From: Flavobacteriaceae bacterium
Lineage (GTDB): Bacteria > Bacteroidota > Bacteroidia > Flavobacteriales > Flavobacteriaceae
DNA length: 64,000 bases
Direction: 5' to 3'
Assembly: GCA_016649715.1 (NCBI GenBank)
Contig: JAENXC010000003.1
Location: forward strand, 124,001-188,000
How positions within the stretch are numbered: position 1 is the first letter of the stretch; each line of letters begins with the position of its first letter. A program made the position numbers and the translations under genes. The notes below the pieces were generated by a model, which saw nothing but the letters and a program-made list of their open reading frames with translations, had not been told where the DNA came from and made no database searches. This document shows, in pieces, positions 51,752 to 60,195 of the stretch.

Positions 51752-52900
51752 TTATTGATTTTCACCAAGCATCTTATAGGCTTCTTCCACATAAACATAA
51801 AAATCAGAACTAAATGGCAAATCAGTTTTATTGCCACGTTGTTCTCCCAACCGTACAATAATCACATTATCCTCTGGAACTACAATAACATACTGCCCGA
51901 GAATTCCACGCATCACAAAAATCTTCTTTCCCAAAAAATCACTCAACCAAAATCCGTAACCATACTCAGAACTTTCGGCAAATCGCGGTGTAATGGATTT
52001 CGCTACAAAAGCAGAATCCAAGATTTGTTGTCCGTTCCACTTCCCGTAATCTTTATACAGCTTCCCAAACCGTGCAAAATCCCTCGCATTGCTACCAATA
52101 CAACAATACGCTTTTACCAATCTGTGCTTTCCATCATCTACCTGCCAAACTGCAGGATTTTCTGCACCCATTGGTTGCCAAAAACTTTCGTATAAATAAT
52201 CCACCAACTGTTTCTTCGTTGCTTTTTGAATCACCATCGCCAAAAGTTCCGTATTCCCACTTAAATATTTGTAGCGTACCCCAGGCGTATCAACTACTTT
52301 CATTTTCAAAATAGTTTTGGCTAAATCGCCATCATAGTATGCCCGCGCGGTCATTCCAAACGGATTGGAATACGATTCATCCCAATCCATCCCCGAAGCC
52401 ATAGAGGAAAGATCACCTACTGTCAAACCTGTTCCTGCATACTGCGGATAAAAATCGCCAACCGGTTGGTCCAGACTTTTTATAAATCCATCATCAATAG
52501 CTTTTCCCAACAAAGCAGAAGTAACACTTTTCGCCATTGAAAAGGAATTGGTCTGCGAGTTTTTTCCGAAGCCATCAAAATACTTTTCAAACCAAATACT
52601 GTCATTTTTAATAATCAAAAAAGCAACCGTTCCCAAGGTATCGTTCATTTCGGAAAGTGATTTTGTCGCTTCAACAGTGTTGTAATCTTTATGGATGGGC
52701 CAAGGCTGAGGGTCAGTACTGGCAGGGATTTTTTCGGTTTCAAAAAATTTAAAATCGTCAATATAGGCCGTGTTATGCCCGTGAAGATAAACCACCCAAA
52801 CCCCTTTCAAAATATAGCCATAGCCTGTGATGTAAAGACCAACCACCGCAACTATCAGCAGCACAAAAACCCACTTGAAAAATTTCTTAAGTCTTTTCAC
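51752..52900 (-). CDS. Serine hydrolase, beta-lactamase/class C fold
   Basis: 382 residues. One N-terminal membrane helix (about 9-27, FVLLIVAVVGLYITGYGYI) anchors it. Active site Ser-x-x-Lys in SMAKSVTSALLG (about 122), Y-x-N-like YKYLSGNTE and the third motif region MRGILGQY. Such proteins act as esterases or peptidases on cell wall or small molecules, not necessarily beta-lactams. It is followed by ogt in the same direction (adjacent, no gap). Confidence 0.88.
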   Translation of the reverse strand: MKRLKKFFKWVFVLLIVAVVGLYITGYGYILKGVWVVYLHGHNTAYIDDFKFFETEKIPASTDPQPWPIHKDYNTVEATKSLSEMNDTLGTVAFLIIKNDSIWFEKYFDGFGKNSQTNSFSMAKSVTSALLGKAIDDGFIKSLDQPVGDFYPQYAGTGLTVGDLSSMASGMDWDESYSNPFGMTARAYYDGDLAKTILKMKVVDTPGVRYKYLSGNTELLAMVIQKATKKQLVDYLYESFWQPMGAENPAVWQVDDGKHRLVKAYCCIGSNARDFARFGKLYKDYGKWNGQQILDSAFVAKSITPRFAESSEYGYGFWLSDFLGKKIFVMRGILGQYVIVVPEDNVIIVRLGEQRGNKTDLPFSSDFYVYVEEAYKMLGENQ

Positions 52901-53377
52901 CTAAAACAAAGTTTGTTGCGTTGAAGGATTCTCGTGCTCCAACAACCATTTTTTTCGATGCAATCCACCAGCATAACCAGTAAGCGAACCATCACTACCA
53001 ATAACCCTGTGACAGGGAATGATTATTGAAATTGGATTCTTCCCATTGGCCGATGCCGCAGCGCGAATCACTTTTGGGTCGCCGAGTAGGTTCGCCATTT
53101 GTTGATAGCTCACGGTTTTCCCAAAAGGTATTTCCTGCAATTGCTCCCAAACCCTTTTCTGAAAATCAGTGCCTTTCGGCGCAAGTTTTAAGTTGAACTC
53201 TCTCCGCTTCCCTTCAAAATATTCCTGAAGTTGCATTGCCGCAACTTTCAATTCCTCTGGAACTTTCGCTGAAACCTCAGCCACTTCAGAATCTCTAAAA
53301 AGCACTGCTGAAAGCCCATCAGCATTTCCTTTAAGTTCCAAAATACCAAGAGGTGTATGTATAAAAGCAGTTTGCAT
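52901..53377 (-). CDS. ogt: Methylated-DNA--protein-cysteine methyltransferase
   Basis: 158 residues from ATG 53377 (MQTAFIHTPLGILELKGN); the frame upstream is not conserved. Catalytic Cys is in IIIPCHRVIGSDGSLTGYAG (P-C-H-R-V), with the Asn hinge and DNA-binding helix preceding (VRAAASANGKNP). Repairs O6-methylguanine by suicide transfer. Upstream hairpin 53439-53468 is a terminator. Confidence 0.95.
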   Translation of the reverse strand: MQTAFIHTPLGILELKGNADGLSAVLFRDSEVAEVSAKVPEELKVAAMQLQEYFEGKRREFNLKLAPKGTDFQKRVWEQLQEIPFGKTVSYQQMANLLGDPKVIRAAASANGKNPISIIIPCHRVIGSDGSLTGYAGGLHRKKWLLEHENPSTQQTLF

Positions 53378-53438
53378 TTTTCTGGACTTTCCCTCAAATG
53401 TAAGATTTTTGGAAACAAAGAACCTTACGTGCAGATCA

Positions 53439-53468
53439 AAAAAAAACCGCCACATCGGGCGGTTTTTT
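53439..53468 (-). terminator. Terminator between two minus-strand genes
   Basis: AAAACCGCC-ACATC-GGGCGGTTTT with T tracts on both sides; ends the transcript of the 53.5 kb gene on the minus strand. Confidence 0.85.
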
Positions 53469-53479
53469 ATAACTATAAC

Positions 53480-53950
53480 TTACGAAGCTTTCAAGAGCGG
53501 ACGCAACGTGCTTTCCCAACGTTTGGCATCCTGAAGACATACAAAAGGGTCCTTTGACAGTTCATCATCGGCCGTTTCGATATAAAATGGGATTTCTCGC
53601 TTTCCTGTTTTTTCTACCAATTCCAGCCCCACCCAGTCCAGCGTCTTTTCAGTATTCTTGATACTTTTGGCACGGCAATCCTTCAAATCTTCCAGGTTCA
53701 CGATTTTGAAATCTACCGACGGATTCTTTTTTGAAGTATAAACCAACTTTTTTGAAGCTTCATCAACGCCAATAACCAGATTGCCGATGACGTCTATATT
53801 CTTCAACTGTATTCCATTGGTTTGCGAAAGTTGAATAACAGATTTCTTTACTTTTTTGTCTTTGCCAGACGCGCTCATAATTAAATAAGCTACTGGCACT
53901 AACATTAATAGCGTAATAATAATTCCCACAAGGGTTGCACTTAATTCCAT
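53480..53950 (-). CDS. Membrane-anchored protein, unknown function
   Basis: 156 residues. One N-terminal membrane helix (about 5-27, LVGIIITLLMLVPVAYLIM), then a soluble beta-rich domain (IQLKNIDVIGNLVIGVDEAS, FKIVNLEDLKDCRAKS, DWVGLELVEKT). No motif that I can name. Single gene, upstream of the haem cluster's end. I cannot suggest a function. Confidence 0.7.
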   Translation of the reverse strand: MELSATLVGIIITLLMLVPVAYLIMSASGKDKKVKKSVIQLSQTNGIQLKNIDVIGNLVIGVDEASKKLVYTSKKNPSVDFKIVNLEDLKDCRAKSIKNTEKTLDWVGLELVEKTGKREIPFYIETADDELSKDPFVCLQDAKRWESTLRPLLKAS

Positions 53951-54035
53951 AATGAATAACTTTTAAGATGAATAATTTTGAATGAATAAGGGTTTGAAAA
54001 TCAATTCAAACACAGCAAAAAAACCATCAAAAAAA

Positions 54036-54392
54036 TCACCAAAAAAAGTGGAAAGGAAACAAATGCCGGAAGATGAGCTCCCGTTTGTCTTTTAAGGAAT
54101 AAGAAGAATTGTATAATGAAGAAACGTGAACAAAGGAAAAATTCTGATTGGAACAGAAGGTTCCATAAAACCCCAAACCTGTATATTCGTTTTGTGAAAC
54201 TGTCTGCGAAACCTCGCCAATAGAAATTTCATGGAAGACAAAAGGTTTGTGGTCATCCTTCTGCAGCTCAGAAACAATAGCGCTTCTGCTCTTATCTGAA
54301 AAACCTTCGCTAGCAAAAGCCACGTTCCCGAAAACCAACAAAATGGCAATCGAAACCAGTAAGCTACTTATATGTTTTTCAACATGTTTCAC
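54036..54392 (-). CDS. Small exported protein, unknown function
   Basis: 118 residues from GTG 54392 (VKHVEKHISSLLVSIAILLV), which gives a signal peptide ending AFASEG; a longer start at 54431 (MRFSNS) would put 13 residues in front of it. The mature part is small and ends LIFRHLFPFHFFW, an aromatic C-terminus I associate with short flavobacterial membrane proteins. No family assigned. It sits right after hemB on the same strand. Confidence 0.55.
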   Translation of the reverse strand: MKHVEKHISSLLVSIAILLVFGNVAFASEGFSDKSRSAIVSELQKDDHKPFVFHEISIGEVSQTVSQNEYTGLGFYGTFCSNQNFSFVHVSSLYNSSYSLKDKRELIFRHLFPFHFFW

Positions 54393-54438
54393 GCAGCAAA
54401 TGTATATCAAATTTGAATTCGAAAATCGCAAAAATTTA

Positions 54439-55428
54439 TTAATTAATCAACTTCGCAACATCTTTCGCAAAATAGCTAGCAATCATTGAAGCTCCTGCTC
54501 TTTTTAGGGCCGTAATCTGTTCCATCATAACCGCATCGTGATCCAACCACCCTCTTTCTGCTGCAGCTTTCAGCATAGCATATTCACCACTCACTTGATA
54601 AACGGCAACGGGAACATTCACCGCATCTTTTATTTCACGCACAATATCCAAATAGCAAAGCCCAGGCTTCACCATCACAATATCAGCGCCTTCGTCAATA
54701 TCCATCAAGGTTTCGCGGATGGCCTCCTCGCAATTGCCATAATCCATTTGGTAGGTTTTTTTGTCCTTCGGAATATCTTTGGAATCCACTGGCGCAGAAT
54801 CCAATGCATCACGGAAAGGGCCATAGAACGCAGAGGCATATTTGGCACTGTAAGCCATAATTCCAGTATCAAAAAAACCTTCATCTTCAAGCAACGATCG
54901 TATTTCAAAAATGCGTCCGTCCATCATATCGCTCGGCGCAACAACATCAGCACCCGCTTTTGCATGACTCAGTGACATTTCAGCCAAAATGGCGTTTGTG
55001 TCATCGTTTAAAACTTTTCCTCCGGAAATAATTCCGTCGTGCCCATAGACTGAAAAAGGGTCCAAGGCCACATCGGTCATTACTATCATTTCGGGTACTG
55101 CATTTTTCACTGCTTTTATAGCGCGTTGCATCAATCCGTCGGGGTTCAGGGCTTCTTTCCCGCTGTTGTCCTTCAGTTTATCGTCCACTTTCACAAAAAG
55201 CAAAACTGACTTCAAGCCAAGTTTCCAAAGCTCTTTCACTTCATTTTGAAGCAAATCCAAACTGAATCTGTAATAATTTGGCATCGAAGCTATTTCCTCT
55301 TTCACGCCTTTTCCCTCCACCACAAAAAGTGGCACGATAAAATCGTTTGGGCTGATAATGGTTTCACGAACCAGACTTCTCATACTTTCATTGATCCGCA
55401 ATCTTCGGTTTCTTCTTAATGGATACAT
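54439..55428 (-). CDS. hemB: Porphobilinogen synthase
   Basis: 329 residues. Condenses two 5-aminolevulinate into porphobilinogen in the cytosol. Conserved stretches: YPLRRNRRLR at the N-terminus, VMTDVALDPFSVYGHDGI, catalytic SAKYASAFYGPFRDA and the Schiff-base Lys in MVKPGLCYLDIV, plus PVAVYQVSGEYAML. The Cys triad of zinc forms is replaced by Asp-rich (DVALDPF), indicating a Mg-type enzyme. Last gene of the haem cluster. Confidence 0.97.
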   Translation of the reverse strand: MYPLRRNRRLRINESMRSLVRETIISPNDFIVPLFVVEGKGVKEEIASMPNYYRFSLDLLQNEVKELWKLGLKSVLLFVKVDDKLKDNSGKEALNPDGLMQRAIKAVKNAVPEMIVMTDVALDPFSVYGHDGIISGGKVLNDDTNAILAEMSLSHAKAGADVVAPSDMMDGRIFEIRSLLEDEGFFDTGIMAYSAKYASAFYGPFRDALDSAPVDSKDIPKDKKTYQMDYGNCEEAIRETLMDIDEGADIVMVKPGLCYLDIVREIKDAVNVPVAVYQVSGEYAMLKAAAERGWLDHDAVMMEQITALKRAGASMIASYFAKDVAKLIN

Positions 55429-55445
55429 AATCTTAAAAATTTTAT

Positions 55446-55520
55446 CAGGTCGAGCGCAGTCGAGACCTATTTATTATTCAATAATTTCAAATAACCTCTC
55501 GACTGTGCTCGAGGGGACAT
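55446..55520 (+). repeat. GTCGAG inverted repeat between hemF and hemB
   Basis: TCGAGCGCAGTCGAGA (55450-55465) and TCTCGACTGTGCTCGA (55498-55513) are complementary over 16 bases with one G-T pair, giving a long hairpin with an AT-rich loop. Similar wording occurs at 16.45 kb. It may act as a processing or termination signal between hemF and hemB. Confidence 0.85.
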
Positions 55521-55524
55521 TTAT

Positions 55525-56427
55525 CTAAACCCAATTTCTAGGATTTTTTAAAACTTCAACTAATTTTTCTTCTTCACTTCCTTTTTCTGGATGATAATCA
55601 TATTTCCATTGCACAACTGGGGGAAGGCTCATCAAAATACTTTCAATCCGTCCATTAGTTTTTAGGCCGAAAAGCGTTCCTTTATCGTGAACGAGATTGA
55701 ACTCAACATAACGTCCACGGCGGATTTCCTGCCAAGTTCGGTTTGCTTCGGAATAGGGAATATCTTTTCTTTTTTGAACAATGGGAAGGTAGCACTCCAA
55801 AAAACTATTGCCAACCTCAGTGACAAAATTGTACCAATTCTGCATCGTCATCAAATCTGTAACTTTCAAATAATCGAAAAACAGGCCTCCAATTCCTCGG
55901 GACTCATCGCGATGGGTGTTCCAAAAATATTCATCGCACCGTTTTTTATAGGTTTCGTAAAAGTCAGGATTATGTTTATCGCAAACCGTTTTGCAGACTT
56001 GATGAAAATGTTTTGCATCTTCCTCAAAAAGATAATAAGGCGTTAAGTCTTGGCCGCCGCCAAACCAACTATCCACAATATTGCCATCGGCATCATACAT
56101 TTCAAAATAACGCCAGTTGGCGTGAACCGTCGGCACCATCGGACTTTTTGGGTGAAGTACTAAACTGAGGCCACACGCAAAGAAGTCAGCATCTTTTACA
56201 CCAAAATACTGCTGCATGCTTTCGGGCAATCTTCCGTGAACTTCACTGATATTCACGCCGCCTTTTTCAAAAACGTTGCCGTTTTCAATCGCGCGGGTTT
56301 GTCCGCCGCCGCCTTCTTCGCGTGTCCATTTATCTTCTCTAAACTTTGCCTTTCCGTCAATTTCTTCCAAAGCGGAAGTGATTTCGTTTTGGAGATTTTT
56401 TATGTATTTAACAAATTGCTCTTTCAT
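55525..56427 (-). CDS. hemF: Oxygen-dependent coproporphyrinogen-III oxidase
   Basis: 300 residues. Oxidative decarboxylation of coproporphyrinogen III to protoporphyrinogen IX, needing O2. Motifs: GGVNISEVHGRLP, SLVLHPKSPMVPTVHANWRYFE, WFGGGQDLTPYY and RGRYVEFNLVHDKGT(L). It suits an aerobic organism. It overlaps the upstream EI24-like gene by 4 bases. Confidence 0.97.
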   Translation of the reverse strand: MKEQFVKYIKNLQNEITSALEEIDGKAKFREDKWTREEGGGGQTRAIENGNVFEKGGVNISEVHGRLPESMQQYFGVKDADFFACGLSLVLHPKSPMVPTVHANWRYFEMYDADGNIVDSWFGGGQDLTPYYLFEEDAKHFHQVCKTVCDKHNPDFYETYKKRCDEYFWNTHRDESRGIGGLFFDYLKVTDLMTMQNWYNFVTEVGNSFLECYLPIVQKRKDIPYSEANRTWQEIRRGRYVEFNLVHDKGTLFGLKTNGRIESILMSLPPVVQWKYDYHPEKGSEEEKLVEVLKNPRNWV

Positions 56428-57185
56428 TTTAAATTTCCTTTTACTGTCTTCGTGTTTTCCAAAACCCTCAACGTCTCGGTACTCGCCGCCGTTACTGAAA
56501 GTGGTAAAACCAAAATGATTCCCACGATCGGAATCAACAACATTAGCATAAAAACCATGCCGTTGCCAATGGCCAAGCCACGGTTTCTACGCACAAATTG
56601 GATGCTTTCAGCATATTTATAATGCCGCTCTAACGTATAATCCATGTTTCCAAAACCTGCGTAATAACTCTGCACCAAAAACAAAAGTACCGAAGAAATA
56701 ATTCCCACAACAGGTATGAAACCTATCAAAATAATTGGAATGGTCAGCAATAGTTCCATCAATAAATTCCGAATGTTTATCCGAACACCACGCCAAAGCT
56801 GCTCTGCATTTGAAGTATTTCTGTGCGAATGGGTTGCTCCGTAAAAATACTTTTCAATTTTTTCTGAAACGGGACTCATAAAAGGCGCGCTCAACGCCAT
56901 CACAATATGGCGATAGAGAATCAGTCCCACGGCAATTATTATAAGCGCTCCAATAAATTCACTAATGGTTCTGAAGGTTTCTGAACCCCATTCCCAAAAC
57001 CATATTTTTGAAATGAAAGCCCCAAGATTATCACTCAATCCCCAAGCCGAAAAACCAATTAGGGCGGCGGTAAAAAAACTAATGGCCATAGGCACCCCAA
57101 AATACTTCCAAAGCCCTAGTTTGTTGATGAGCTTGAATGTTCCTGTGTATGCTTTTACACCTTTTAGAATGTTTTTAATCATCAT
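56424..57185 (-). CDS. EI24/CysZ-like membrane protein
   Basis: 253 residues with four to five membrane spans (FGVPMAISFFTAALIGFSAW, GALIIIAVGLILY, LLMELLLTIPIILIGFIP, NGMVFMLMLLIPIVGIILVL). ALSAPFMSPVSEKIEKYFYG fits the EI24 domain shared by CysZ sulphate permeases. In haem clusters of flavobacteria it often appears; its role there is unknown. The start overlaps nothing; the stop overlaps hemF by 4 bases. Confidence 0.83.
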   Translation of the reverse strand: MMIKNILKGVKAYTGTFKLINKLGLWKYFGVPMAISFFTAALIGFSAWGLSDNLGAFISKIWFWEWGSETFRTISEFIGALIIIAVGLILYRHIVMALSAPFMSPVSEKIEKYFYGATHSHRNTSNAEQLWRGVRINIRNLLMELLLTIPIILIGFIPVVGIISSVLLFLVQSYYAGFGNMDYTLERHYKYAESIQFVRRNRGLAIGNGMVFMLMLLIPIVGIILVLPLSVTAASTETLRVLENTKTVKGNLK

Positions 57186-57194
57186 TTGAATTCT

Positions 57195-57260
57195 AAACCT
57201 AACAGGTTTTACTTGTCCGCCGAAGCTATTTCAGCGTAGGAGGAAAACCTGTTAGGTTTC
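57195..57260 (+). repeat. AAACCTAACAGGTTTT inverted repeat, intergenic
   Basis: AAACCTAACAGGTTTT and AAAACCTGTTAGGTTT flank a GC-rich core (GTCCGCCGAAGCTATTTCAG), forming a palindromic element of about 66 bases. The AACCTG-type core also occurs in hemC (62.03 kb) and after hemE (58.79 kb). Confidence 0.87.
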
Positions 57261-57266
57261 TTTTCT

Positions 57267-57749
57267 TCATTGAATATAAACTAAATCGTTTTTAAGTTTC
57301 TCAACTTCTTCAGTTTTTTCAATCTTCACCGCTTCAAAAGCTTTCTGTTTCAAAAACAAAATGATTTCCGCTTCGTTATTATCCTTCACTTCTTCAAAAA
57401 GTGCAATTCCCATTTTATTATTGTGCAAATCCATCGCATGTTCCAAAGCTTCGTTTGGCGAAAACTCCTCGTGCCAATCTGTAAATTTCTTCGCCCAAAC
57501 CTTTACTTTTACTTCATCCAGCTTCCACTTTAAACATTTTCGGATTATCAAAATAACCCACAACGCATGTCTAAAAGCGTTTGCGGGATTGCTCAAATGA
57601 TGCTTGCTGCCGTATTCTTTCTGCGCGATATTCATACATTTCCTAGTCGCAAAAATTGTGGGAAGGGCGTAGAGCGGATTTTTAAGAAAAAGGACGAGCA
57701 ACCCAAAAAGTTGCTTAAAATCAAGATTCTTTATAATCCGCCAAAACAT
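57267..57749 (-). CDS. DUF6973-like protein
   Basis: 160 residues. NPANAFRHALWVILIIRK and WHEEFSPNEALEHAMDLHNN contain the His residues of the DUF6973/phospholipase-like family (N-A-F-R-H-A-L-W and D-x-H-N-N). One hydrophobic stretch near the N-terminus may anchor it. It is directly adjacent to hemE (one-base spacing) and probably co-transcribed, but a haem link is not evident. Confidence 0.72.
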   Translation of the reverse strand: MFWRIIKNLDFKQLFGLLVLFLKNPLYALPTIFATRKCMNIAQKEYGSKHHLSNPANAFRHALWVILIIRKCLKWKLDEVKVKVWAKKFTDWHEEFSPNEALEHAMDLHNNKMGIALFEEVKDNNEAEIILFLKQKAFEAVKIEKTEEVEKLKNDLVYIQ

Positions 57750-58778
57750 CTAATCTTGTTTGTACTCTTTAACCGCTTCAATGAAAGCGCCCGCATTTTC
57801 CAATGGAATGTTTGGCAGAATTCCGTGGCCCAAGTTCACAATATATCGGTCTTTCCCAAATTCATCAATCATCTGTTTTACCATCTTTTTTATTTCTGAA
57901 GGTGGGCTCAGCAATCGAACTGGGTCAAGATTTCCTTGAAGGGTGATTTTTCCCCCGGTTAAATAACGAGCGTTTTTAGGCGAACAAGTCCAATCTACAC
58001 CCAAAGCCGAAGCGCCGCTTTTCGCCATCGTGTCCAAAGCAAACCAACAACCTTTTCCGAAAGCAATTACAGGTGTTTCATCTTTCAAAGCATCAATGAT
58101 TTGCTGCATATATTTCCAACTGAATTCCTGATAATCGGTTGGTGAAAGCATGCCGCCCCAACTGTCAAAAACCTGAACGGCGTTTACACCAGCTTTAACT
58201 TTTTCCTTCAAATATAAAATCGTGGTATCGGTTATTTTTTGAAGTAACGCGTGTGCGGCAACTGGTTGGGTGAAACAAAATCCTTTTGCTATATCAAAAT
58301 TTTTGGAGCCTTGGCCCTGCACGCAATAACACAAAATAGTCCACGGACTGCCAGCAAAACCGATCAACGGAACTTCATCATTTAGTTTTTCTTTGGCCAT
58401 TTTTATGGCTTCCATAACATAACCGAGGGTTTCGTCAATGTCTGGCACGATCACGCGTTCCAAATCTTTCATGGACCGAATGGGGTCTGGCACCCAAGGG
58501 CCAATTCCTGGTTTCATCTCTACGTGAATATTCATTGCTTGGGGAATTACCAAAATGTCGCTGAACAAAATAGCGGCATCCATCCCGAATCTCCGGATGG
58601 GTTGTACAGTGATTTCACTGGCAAGTTCGGGTGTTTGGCAGCGGGTAAAAAAGTCGTATTTTGCTTTAATTTCCTGAAATTCGGGCAAGTATCTTCCGGC
58701 TTGGCGCATCATCCAAACTGGAGGTCTCTCTACGGTTTCGCCGCGAAGGGCTTTTAAAAATAAATCGTTTTTAATCAT
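57750..58778 (-). CDS. hemE: Uroporphyrinogen decarboxylase
   Basis: 342 residues. Decarboxylates the four acetate side chains of uroporphyrinogen III. N-terminal [15 protein letters not shown] is the family signature, with [26 protein letters not shown] and [11 protein letters not shown]. It follows hemD in the cluster, 35 bases downstream with a short repeat in between. Confidence 0.97.
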   Translation of the reverse strand: MIKNDLFLKALRGETVERPPVWMMRQAGRYLPEFQEIKAKYDFFTRCQTPELASEITVQPIRRFGMDAAILFSDILVIPQAMNIHVEMKPGIGPWVPDPIRSMKDLERVIVPDIDETLGYVMEAIKMAKEKLNDEVPLIGFAGSPWTILCYCVQGQGSKNFDIAKGFCFTQPVAAHALLQKITDTTILYLKEKVKAGVNAVQVFDSWGGMLSPTDYQEFSWKYMQQIIDALKDETPVIAFGKGCWFALDTMAKSGASALGVDWTCSPKNARYLTGGKITLQGNLDPVRLLSPPSEIKKMVKQMIDEFGKDRYIVNLGHGILPNIPLENAGAFIEAVKEYKQD

Positions 58779-58787
58779 AAGTTATCG

Positions 58788-58806
58788 TTCCAAACCTGAT
58801 AGGTTT
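58788..58806 (+). repeat. AAACCTGATAGGTTT short palindrome
   Basis: AAACCTGATAGGTTTATAG between hemD and hemE. Diverged copy of the AACCTGTCAGGTT family. Confidence 0.6.
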
Positions 58807-58813
58807 ATAGTTT

Positions 58814-59485
58814 TTACTTTTTCAATATTTTCACCGCTTTAGCAATTACACTTTCTACGGTTGTGGCGTTTGAAATTACTACGTTTTCTGTATATTTTTT
58901 CGCTTCTTGAGCGGTTGTGGTTCCTATGCAAACTGCTTTCGTCATTCCCGCGAAGGCTGGAATATTATTGTTATTTGTATTTCCTTCAACAAAACTTCGT
59001 ACCCCACTTGGGCTGAAAAACAAAACTGCATCAAAATTTCTCTCAAATTTTTTTGGATTCAAAGTTGTTTTGTAAACTTCAATTTCTTCAAAAGCTATAT
59101 TGTTTTCTTTCAATATTGAAGGAATTTCATCGCTTCTAATATTTCCACAGAAAAAGTGAAAGGAATCGTTTTTGTGATTTTTCACTAAATAGTCAGCCAA
59201 TTCAGAAGCATATTCGGTCATTTTAATCACTTTTTGGCCGTTTTCTTCCAAAAGTGATTTTGTCTTTTCACCAACGCAAAAGCAACTCATAACTCCTAAC
59301 TCATAACTCATAACTGCCTTCACAGCATTTTGGCTTGTAAAAATTGCATTTCCAATATTTGAAGGAACTTCAAAAGAAACGAATTCAATTTTTATGGCGT
59401 TGTATTCCACTAGCGAAATACTCGCATTCAACAGTAACGATCTTTGATTTTCAGATAATTTTTTAGTTGATAGAACCGCCAACAT
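58814..59485 (-). CDS. hemD: Uroporphyrinogen-III synthase with two repeat insertions
   Basis: 223 residues. Family features are weak as usual: VLSTKKLSENQRSLLLNAS at the N-terminus, FTSQNAVKAV (about 45-55), CFCVGEKTKSLLEENG, LFFSPSGVRSFVEG and AVCIGTTTAQEAKKY. It cyclises hydroxymethylbilane to uroporphyrinogen III. Two low-homology peptides, MSYELGVMS (about 57-67) and IPAFAGMT (about 173-181), are encoded by short repeats (59284-59315 and 58940-58966). The start overlaps trkA by 23 bases, so translation is coupled to it. Confidence 0.9.
   Translation of the reverse strand: MLAVLSTKKLSENQRSLLLNASISLVEYNAIKIEFVSFEVPSNIGNAIFTSQNAVKAVMSYELGVMSCFCVGEKTKSLLEENGQKVIKMTEYASELADYLVKNHKNDSFHFFCGNIRSDEIPSILKENNIAFEEIEVYKTTLNPKKFERNFDAVLFFSPSGVRSFVEGNTNNNNIPAFAGMTKAVCIGTTTAQEAKKYTENVVISNATTVESVIAKAVKILKK
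58940..58966 (-). repeat. TCATTCCCGCGAAGGCTGGAAT repeat inside hemD
   Basis: The widespread ATTCC-x-GC-GAAGGC-GGAAT palindrome, read in frame on the minus strand as NIPAFAGMT. Confidence 0.85.
59284..59315 (-). repeat. ACTCATAACTCCTAACTCAT tandem repeat inside hemD
   Basis: Four ACTCATAACT/ACTCCTAACT near-copies, read in frame on the minus strand as VMSYELGVMSC. Confidence 0.85.
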
Positions 59486-60167
59486 AATTTTTTAAATACT
59501 TTTTAATGTCAATGTCTTTTCCAAAGACCACTAAAACATCACTGCTCTGGAAAGTCATGTCTGGGGTGGGAAGACCAACTACTTCCTTCTTTTCAACACC
59601 TCTTCCCAACAAGTTGGTGTGTTGCTTTTTACGGATTACTGTGATGATATTTAAGTTGAATTTCTTTCTGAAATCTGATTCTTGAATGGTTTTTCCAACC
59701 AATGATTTACAAACCTCAACTTCTGAAACCAAGTATTCGTCATCAATTTCAAAGTTGTCAATACTTCCCTTTAAATTGATTTTCTTTGTAAACCTTTCGG
59801 CGTATTCCTGCTCGGGATGGATAATCTGATCCACGCCCATCGCCTCTAAAATGGTGTCTTCCAAAGCGGATGAGGAGCGGGAGATTATTTTTGCCTTTGT
59901 CAATTTTTTTACAATTGCCGTACTCATTATAGCAGCTCCGTTTTTTTCACCAATTGCTATAATTGCCATATCGGCATTGTTCAACGGCAAGGATTGATAG
60001 GCGTTTTCATTGGTGGCGTCTATGGCCACGGCATGTGCCACTTTATTCTTTATCTGCTCAATTTTTTCGAGGTCGTGGTCGGCAACGATTACCTCATTAC
60101 CCGTATTTGAAAGATGGATGGCAAGTGACATTCCAAAATTCCCAAGACCTATAACAACTATCTTCAT
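59463..60167 (-). CDS. trkA: Potassium channel regulatory protein TrkA/KtrA
   Basis: 234 residues. RCK N-terminal domain with dinucleotide-binding GLGNFGMSLA and acidic VADHD, then TrkA-C domain (about 140-230). It gates TrkH/KtrB by binding NAD(H) or ATP/ADP. It lies 28 bases after trkH. The end overlaps hemD by 23 bases, linking potassium uptake to the haem operon. Confidence 0.95.
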   Translation of the reverse strand: MKIVVIGLGNFGMSLAIHLSNTGNEVIVADHDLEKIEQIKNKVAHAVAIDATNENAYQSLPLNNADMAIIAIGEKNGAAIMSTAIVKKLTKAKIISRSSSALEDTILEAMGVDQIIHPEQEYAERFTKKINLKGSIDNFEIDDEYLVSEVEVCKSLVGKTIQESDFRKKFNLNIITVIRKKQHTNLLGRGVEKKEVVGLPTPDMTFQSSDVLVVFGKDIDIKKYLKNYVGGSIN

Positions 60168-60195
60168 ACGCTTCTTTTTTAAAAAATCGGTATTC

